From assembly GCA_965224515.1 (NCBI GenBank), contig OZ245051.1, forward strand, positions 1,612,001-1,676,000: DNA of 64,000 nt, in the 5' to 3' direction. Numbering within the stretch: position 1 is the stretch's first letter; each line of letters starts with the position of its first letter. A program made the translations under genes and the position numbers. Origin of the DNA: Sedimenticola_A sp040506425. Lineage in GTDB: Bacteria > Pseudomonadota > Gammaproteobacteria > Chromatiales > Chromatiaceae. Shown here piece by piece: positions 60,392-64,000 of the stretch. The notes under the pieces are model-generated. The model saw only the letters and a program-made list of their open reading frames with translations, did not search any database and was not told the DNA's origin.

Positions 60392-63220
60392 GTGACCGAT
60401 TACAAAAGCACCCTGAATCTTCCCAAGACCGGTTTTCCCATGAAGGCCAACCTGGCCAACCGCGAGCCCGAGATGCTCAAGCGGTGGGAGGAGATAGGGC
60501 TATACAGCAAAATCCGCGAAGCCTTCGCTGACCGGCCGAAGTTTATCCTGCACGACGGCCCTCCCTATGCCAATGGCGAGATCCACATAGGCCATGCTGT
60601 AAACAAGGTGATCAAGGATATTATTGTCAAGAGCCGTACCCTGGACGGTTTTGATGCGCCATATGTGCCGGGCTGGGACTGTCACGGTCTGCCCATCGAA
60701 TTGCAGGTTGAGAAAAAGGTCGGCAAGCCGGGACACAAGGTCTCCGCGGCAGAGTTCCGCGTTGCCTGTCGTGACTATGCTGCCAAGCAGGTGGACAAGC
60801 AGCGTACTGATTTCAAAAGGCTCGGGGTGCTGGGCGATTGGGACAGGCCCTACCTGACCATGGACTACCAGACCGAGGCGGACATCATCCGCTCCCTCGG
60901 CAAGATCGTCGAGAACGGCCATGTGCACGAGGGTTACAAGCCGGTCCACTGGTGTACCGACTGCGGCTCTGCCCTGGCCGAAGCCGAGGTTGAATACAAG
61001 GACAAGGAGTCCTTTACCATCGATGTGCGTTTTCAGGCTGTCGACCCCGAGGCGTTGATCAACGCCTGCCATAATGTTCCTGAAGGTCAGGGTGAAGGCC
61101 CGCTTTCAGTGGTGATCTGGACCACAACCCCCTGGACGCTGCCCGCTAATGAGGCGGTCTGTCTCAGCCCGACCCTTGAGTACGTTGTGGTGCAGGCGGA
61201 CGGCCCTGCAGGCAAGGAGCGCCTGGTGCTGGCAGAGGGGCTGCTGAAAGAGACCATGGGACGCTGGGGTATCGAAAATTATCGCGTTATCGCCTACGCC
61301 CAGGGTCACGCCCTGGAAGGTCTGAAGCTGAAGCACTGCTTTTATGAGCGGGAGGTTCCTGTCATCGTGGGTGATCATGTCTCCCTGGAGGCGGGTACCG
61401 GTGCGGTACATACCGCGCCCGCTCACGGTCTTGAGGATTACATCGCCGGTCAGCGTTACGACCTGCCGGTGGATAACCCGGTTGGCGGTAACGGCTGCTT
61501 TGTCGAAGGCACCGAACTGTTCGCTGGTGAACATGTCTTCAGCGCCAACGGGAAAGTGATCGATGTGCTGAAGGAGCGTGGTGCATTGGTGCAGGAGGCG
61601 CGCCTGGCCCATAGCTACCCCCACTGCTGGCGCCACAAGACTCCAATCATCTTCCGTGCCACGCCCCAGTGGTTCATCAGTATGGAGCAGAACGGCCTGC
61701 GTGAATCAGCCATGCGGGAGATAAAGAAAGTGGTGTGGACCCCTGACTGGGGGCAGGCCCGGATCGAAGGTATGGTTGAGAACCGCCCGGACTGGTGTAT
61801 TTCACGCCAGCGCACATGGGGTGTGCCCATCGCCATGTTTATCGACAAGAATACCAACGAGCCCCATCCGGAAACGCCCCGACTTATCGAAGAGGTCGCC
61901 AAACTGGTCGAGCAGAAAGGCATCGAGGCCTGGTTCGCGTTGGATCCGGCAGAGCTCCTCGGTGAAGAGGCTGAGCAGTACCAGAAGGTCACCGATACCC
62001 TGGATGTCTGGTTTGACTCGGGTACCACGCACTTTTCAGTGCTGAAACCCCATGAAGGGCTGGAGTATCCCGCCGATCTCTACCTTGAGGGATCCGATCA
62101 GCATCGCGGCTGGTTCCAGTCCTCCCTTTTGACCTCTGTGGCGATCAACGACAGTGCCCCCTACAAGGGCGTGCTGACCCACGGTTTCACCGTGGATGCC
62201 AAGGGTCACAAGATGTCCAAGTCCCAGGGCAACGTGGTCAGCCCCCAGAAGGTGATGAAGGCGTTGGGTGCCGACATTATCCGTCTCTGGGTGGCAGCAA
62301 CCGACTACCGGGGCGAGATGACCGTTTCGGACGAGATTCTGAAGCGCACCGCCGATGCCTATCGACGTATCCGCAATACGGGGCGTTTCCTGTTGGCCAA
62401 CCTCAATGGTTTCGATCCTGAGAAGAACCTGGTTGCACCTGGGGATATGCTGAAGCTGGATCGCTGGGCGGTGGATCGAGCCTTGCAGTTGCAGGAGGAG
62501 ATCCGCGAGGCCTACGTCGACTACAACTTCCATCTTATTTACCAGAAGGTGCTTAACTTCTGCGGCACAGAGATGGGTGGTTTCTACCTTGATGTGATCA
62601 AGGATCGTCAGTACACCACCCAGGAGGAGAGCATTGCCCGACGCTCCTGCCAAACCGCGATGTACCACATCATCGAGGCAATGACCCGCTGGCTGGCGCC
62701 GGTGCTCACCTTTACCGCCGATGAGTTGTGGCAGCACGTCCCCGGTCAGCGCAGTGAGACTGTTTTTACTGAAACATGGTACGAGGGGTTGTTCGGGCTG
62801 GATAAGGATGACAGCTTCAACCGGGAGTTCTGGAACAGGGTGATTGGCGTTCGAACGGCTGTAGGAAAACAGCTGGAATCCCTGCGTACAAGCGGTGCAA
62901 TCGGCTCATCCCTGGATGCCGAGGTGGAGCTCTATTGCGATGATGGACTGGCCAAGGCCCTTGGCAGTCTGGAAGACGAGTTGCGATTCAACCTCATCAC
63001 CTCTTATGCCCGGGTCCGCCCCCTGGCTGACAAGCCAGCGGATGCCGTGGAGACAGAGATTGAGGGGCTGTTCGTGCATTGTAAAGCCTCCGGGCATGTC
63101 AAGTGCACCCGTTGCTGGCATCACCGTGAGGACGTGGGCTCTAACGCGGAACATCCGGAGCTGTGCGGTCGCTGCGTGGACAACGTGGCTGGTGAAGGCG
63201 AAAGCCGCCGTTTCACCTGA
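60392..63220 (+). CDS. ileS: isoleucyl-tRNA synthetase
   Basis: Class I synthetase charging tRNA-Ile. It has 942 residues (E. coli 938) from a GTG start at 60392. The HIGH motif is PPYANGEIHIGHAVNKVIKD near 57-76. The editing domain includes TTTPWTLPANEAVCLSP near 246-262, and the KMSKS motif is in GHKMSKSQGNVVSP near 606-619. A C-terminal zinc site is formed by CTRCWHH and CGRCVDN. lspA follows after 14 bp. This matches the conserved ribF-ileS-lspA unit. Confidence 0.97.
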   Translation: MTDYKSTLNLPKTGFPMKANLANREPEMLKRWEEIGLYSKIREAFADRPKFILHDGPPYANGEIHIGHAVNKVIKDIIVKSRTLDGFDAPYVPGWDCHGLPIELQVEKKVGKPGHKVSAAEFRVACRDYAAKQVDKQRTDFKRLGVLGDWDRPYLTMDYQTEADIIRSLGKIVENGHVHEGYKPVHWCTDCGSALAEAEVEYKDKESFTIDVRFQAVDPEALINACHNVPEGQGEGPLSVVIWTTTPWTLPANEAVCLSPTLEYVVVQADGPAGKERLVLAEGLLKETMGRWGIENYRVIAYAQGHALEGLKLKHCFYEREVPVIVGDHVSLEAGTGAVHTAPAHGLEDYIAGQRYDLPVDNPVGGNGCFVEGTELFAGEHVFSANGKVIDVLKERGALVQEARLAHSYPHCWRHKTPIIFRATPQWFISMEQNGLRESAMREIKKVVWTPDWGQARIEGMVENRPDWCISRQRTWGVPIAMFIDKNTNEPHPETPRLIEEVAKLVEQKGIEAWFALDPAELLGEEAEQYQKVTDTLDVWFDSGTTHFSVLKPHEGLEYPADLYLEGSDQHRGWFQSSLLTSVAINDSAPYKGVLTHGFTVDAKGHKMSKSQGNVVSPQKVMKALGADIIRLWVAATDYRGEMTVSDEILKRTADAYRRIRNTGRFLLANLNGFDPEKNLVAPGDMLKLDRWAVDRALQLQEEIREAYVDYNFHLIYQKVLNFCGTEMGGFYLDVIKDRQYTTQEESIARRSCQTAMYHIIEAMTRWLAPVLTFTADELWQHVPGQRSETVFTETWYEGLFGLDKDDSFNREFWNRVIGVRTAVGKQLESLRTSGAIGSSLDAEVELYCDDGLAKALGSLEDELRFNLITSYARVRPLADKPADAVETEIEGLFVHCKASGHVKCTRCWHHREDVGSNAEHPELCGRCVDNVAGEGESRRFT

Positions 63221-63234
63221 CAGGTAATCTTGAC

Positions 63235-63717
63235 GTGCTTCGTTGGCTTTGGCTCTCAGTGATCATTATCGGGCTTGATCAGATCAGCAAACAGCTGGTC
63301 GAGTCCAGCCTGATGGTGTACGAAACTGTCCCCCTGGTGCCGTTTTTCAACCTGACCCTGGCCTATAACGAGGGGGCGGCCTTCAGCTTTCTCAGTGACC
63401 AGGGCGGATGGCAGCGCTGGTTCTTCTCGGTACTGGCGCTTATTGTGAGCATTATCATGGTGTTCTGGATGAAGCGCCTTCAGCAGAGCGAGTGGCTGAT
63501 AGCCATCTCTTTGAGTCTTATCGTTGGCGGTGCTCTCGGTAATCTCATTGACCGGGTCTTGTTCGGCCATGTCATTGATTTTCTGGATATCTATTACCAG
63601 CAGTGGCACTGGCCGGCGTTCAACATCGCAGACTCCGCCATATTCATAGGTGTTATTTTCATGCTTTTTGACGCTTTTCGTGGCGAAGAAGAGAAATCTC
63701 AGCTAAATAACCAGTAA
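63235..63717 (+). CDS. lspA: lipoprotein signal peptidase (signal peptidase II)
   Basis: Aspartyl protease that cleaves lipoprotein signal peptides in the inner membrane. The 160 residues include four transmembrane helices. Catalytic Asp residues fit GNLIDRVLFGHVIDFLDIY (about 102-120) and FNIADSAIFIGV (about 130-141). LAYNEGAAFSFL is also conserved. GTG start at 63235. The usual next gene (fkpB) is not what follows here. Confidence 0.96.
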   Translation: MLRWLWLSVIIIGLDQISKQLVESSLMVYETVPLVPFFNLTLAYNEGAAFSFLSDQGGWQRWFFSVLALIVSIIMVFWMKRLQQSEWLIAISLSLIVGGALGNLIDRVLFGHVIDFLDIYYQQWHWPAFNIADSAIFIGVIFMLFDAFRGEEEKSQLNNQ

Positions 63718-63778
63718 GAGCCTGTCCGTCTGGTCGCCTGTTGGTGCGCGGGTGGGTACAGGTAAGCTGGGAAGTGAG

Positions 63779-64000
63779 ATGTCTGCCAATGGTGAAACTG
63801 GGCTGCTCGAGCGAAAGCGTTCAGTCCATTACCTGATTGCGACCCTGTTCATTGTTGTGGGTCTGCTGTGCGGCGCCATGGTATACCTCCTATACAACGG
63901 TCATCGCATGACCGAAACCTATGCGCCCCAGATCTGGGCCGCCATGGGTATCAAGTTTCACCTGAGCATTGGCCATCTCTGGTTCGAGGAAATTCTGTCG
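63779..64000 (+). CDS. N-terminus of a membrane sensor/signalling protein (cut by window edge)
   Basis: Seventy-four codons from ATG 63779, open at the edge. GGGAAGTGAG gives a good Shine-Dalgarno. A short charged N-terminus is followed by one transmembrane segment (HYLIATLFIVVGLLCGAMVY, about 17-36) and then the periplasmic start KFHLSIGHLWFEEILS. That H-L-W-x-E-E pattern is seen at the start of sensor domains of some GGDEF, EAL or kinase proteins; the output domain lies outside the window, so the class is unknown. Confidence 0.7.
   Translation, partial: MSANGETGLLERKRSVHYLIATLFIVVGLLCGAMVYLLYNGHRMTETYAPQIWAAMGIKFHLSIGHLWFEEILS

Overview
This is a chromosomal window of a gammaproteobacterium. 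The rRNA genes, the gene orders (argC..erpA, anmK-M23 peptidase-tyrS-rrn, birA-coaX-SPOR-tRNA, rplU-rpmA-obgE-proB-rpsT-murJ-ribF-ileS-lspA), RapA, a TTG-started rpsT and E. coli-like tandem rrn promoters all fit that class. The 16S text and the copper/cytochrome genes suggest a Chromatiales-like or sulfur-oxidiser relative. That placement is inference and was not tested. No CRISPR array, prophage or defence island was seen.

Layout. 1-8730: a UvrA-family gene cut by the left edge, dgt, a small conserved gene, rapA, and a YqhA-type membrane protein followed by a DUF123 protein. 8731-12620: a small c-type cytochrome whose terminator T-tract was hit by a complete ISL3-family element (8-bp target duplication), then a FixH-like / SCO / PCu(A)C copper-delivery cassette. 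12621-18445: thiD-thiE-hemL on the minus strand, a DUF5063 protein, an A-type Fe-S protein with a Cys-rich tail, and hemJ with neighbours. 18446-21753: a candidate small RNA, argC, a DUF6776 protein, a bactofilin and erpA. 21759-22595: a non-coding 837-bp element whose two arms are diverged inverted copies of each other. 22758-29274: a ClpC-type AAA+ unfoldase, anmK, an M23 peptidase and tyrS.

29275-41737 holds two complete rrn operons in tandem. They appear near-identical from the P1 -10 box to a REP sequence beyond the terminators. They differ in the 16S-23S spacer: the first has no tRNA, the second carries tRNA-Ile(GAT) and tRNA-Ala(TGC). The only gene between them is an mnmM-like methyltransferase.

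41738-64000: TerB-like protein, M61 peptidase, birA, coaX, SPOR protein, tRNA-Thr, STAS protein, ychF, tRNA-Met, a diguanylate cyclase frameshifted in a G8 tract, a SYLF protein, amtB behind a probable NtrC/sigma-54 promoter, tRNA-Pro, ispB, rplU-rpmA-obgE-proB, rpsT, murJ, ribF, ileS, lspA, and the start of a membrane sensor protein cut by the right edge.

Most of the window is housekeeping. The items most worth a second look are the 837-bp inverted-arm element, the tandem rrn duplication, the homopolymer frameshift in the diguanylate cyclase, the candidate small RNA upstream of argC, and the IS inserted in a terminator. Five copies of a REP-like palindrome (GTAGGAGCCC...) lie in intergenic gaps.
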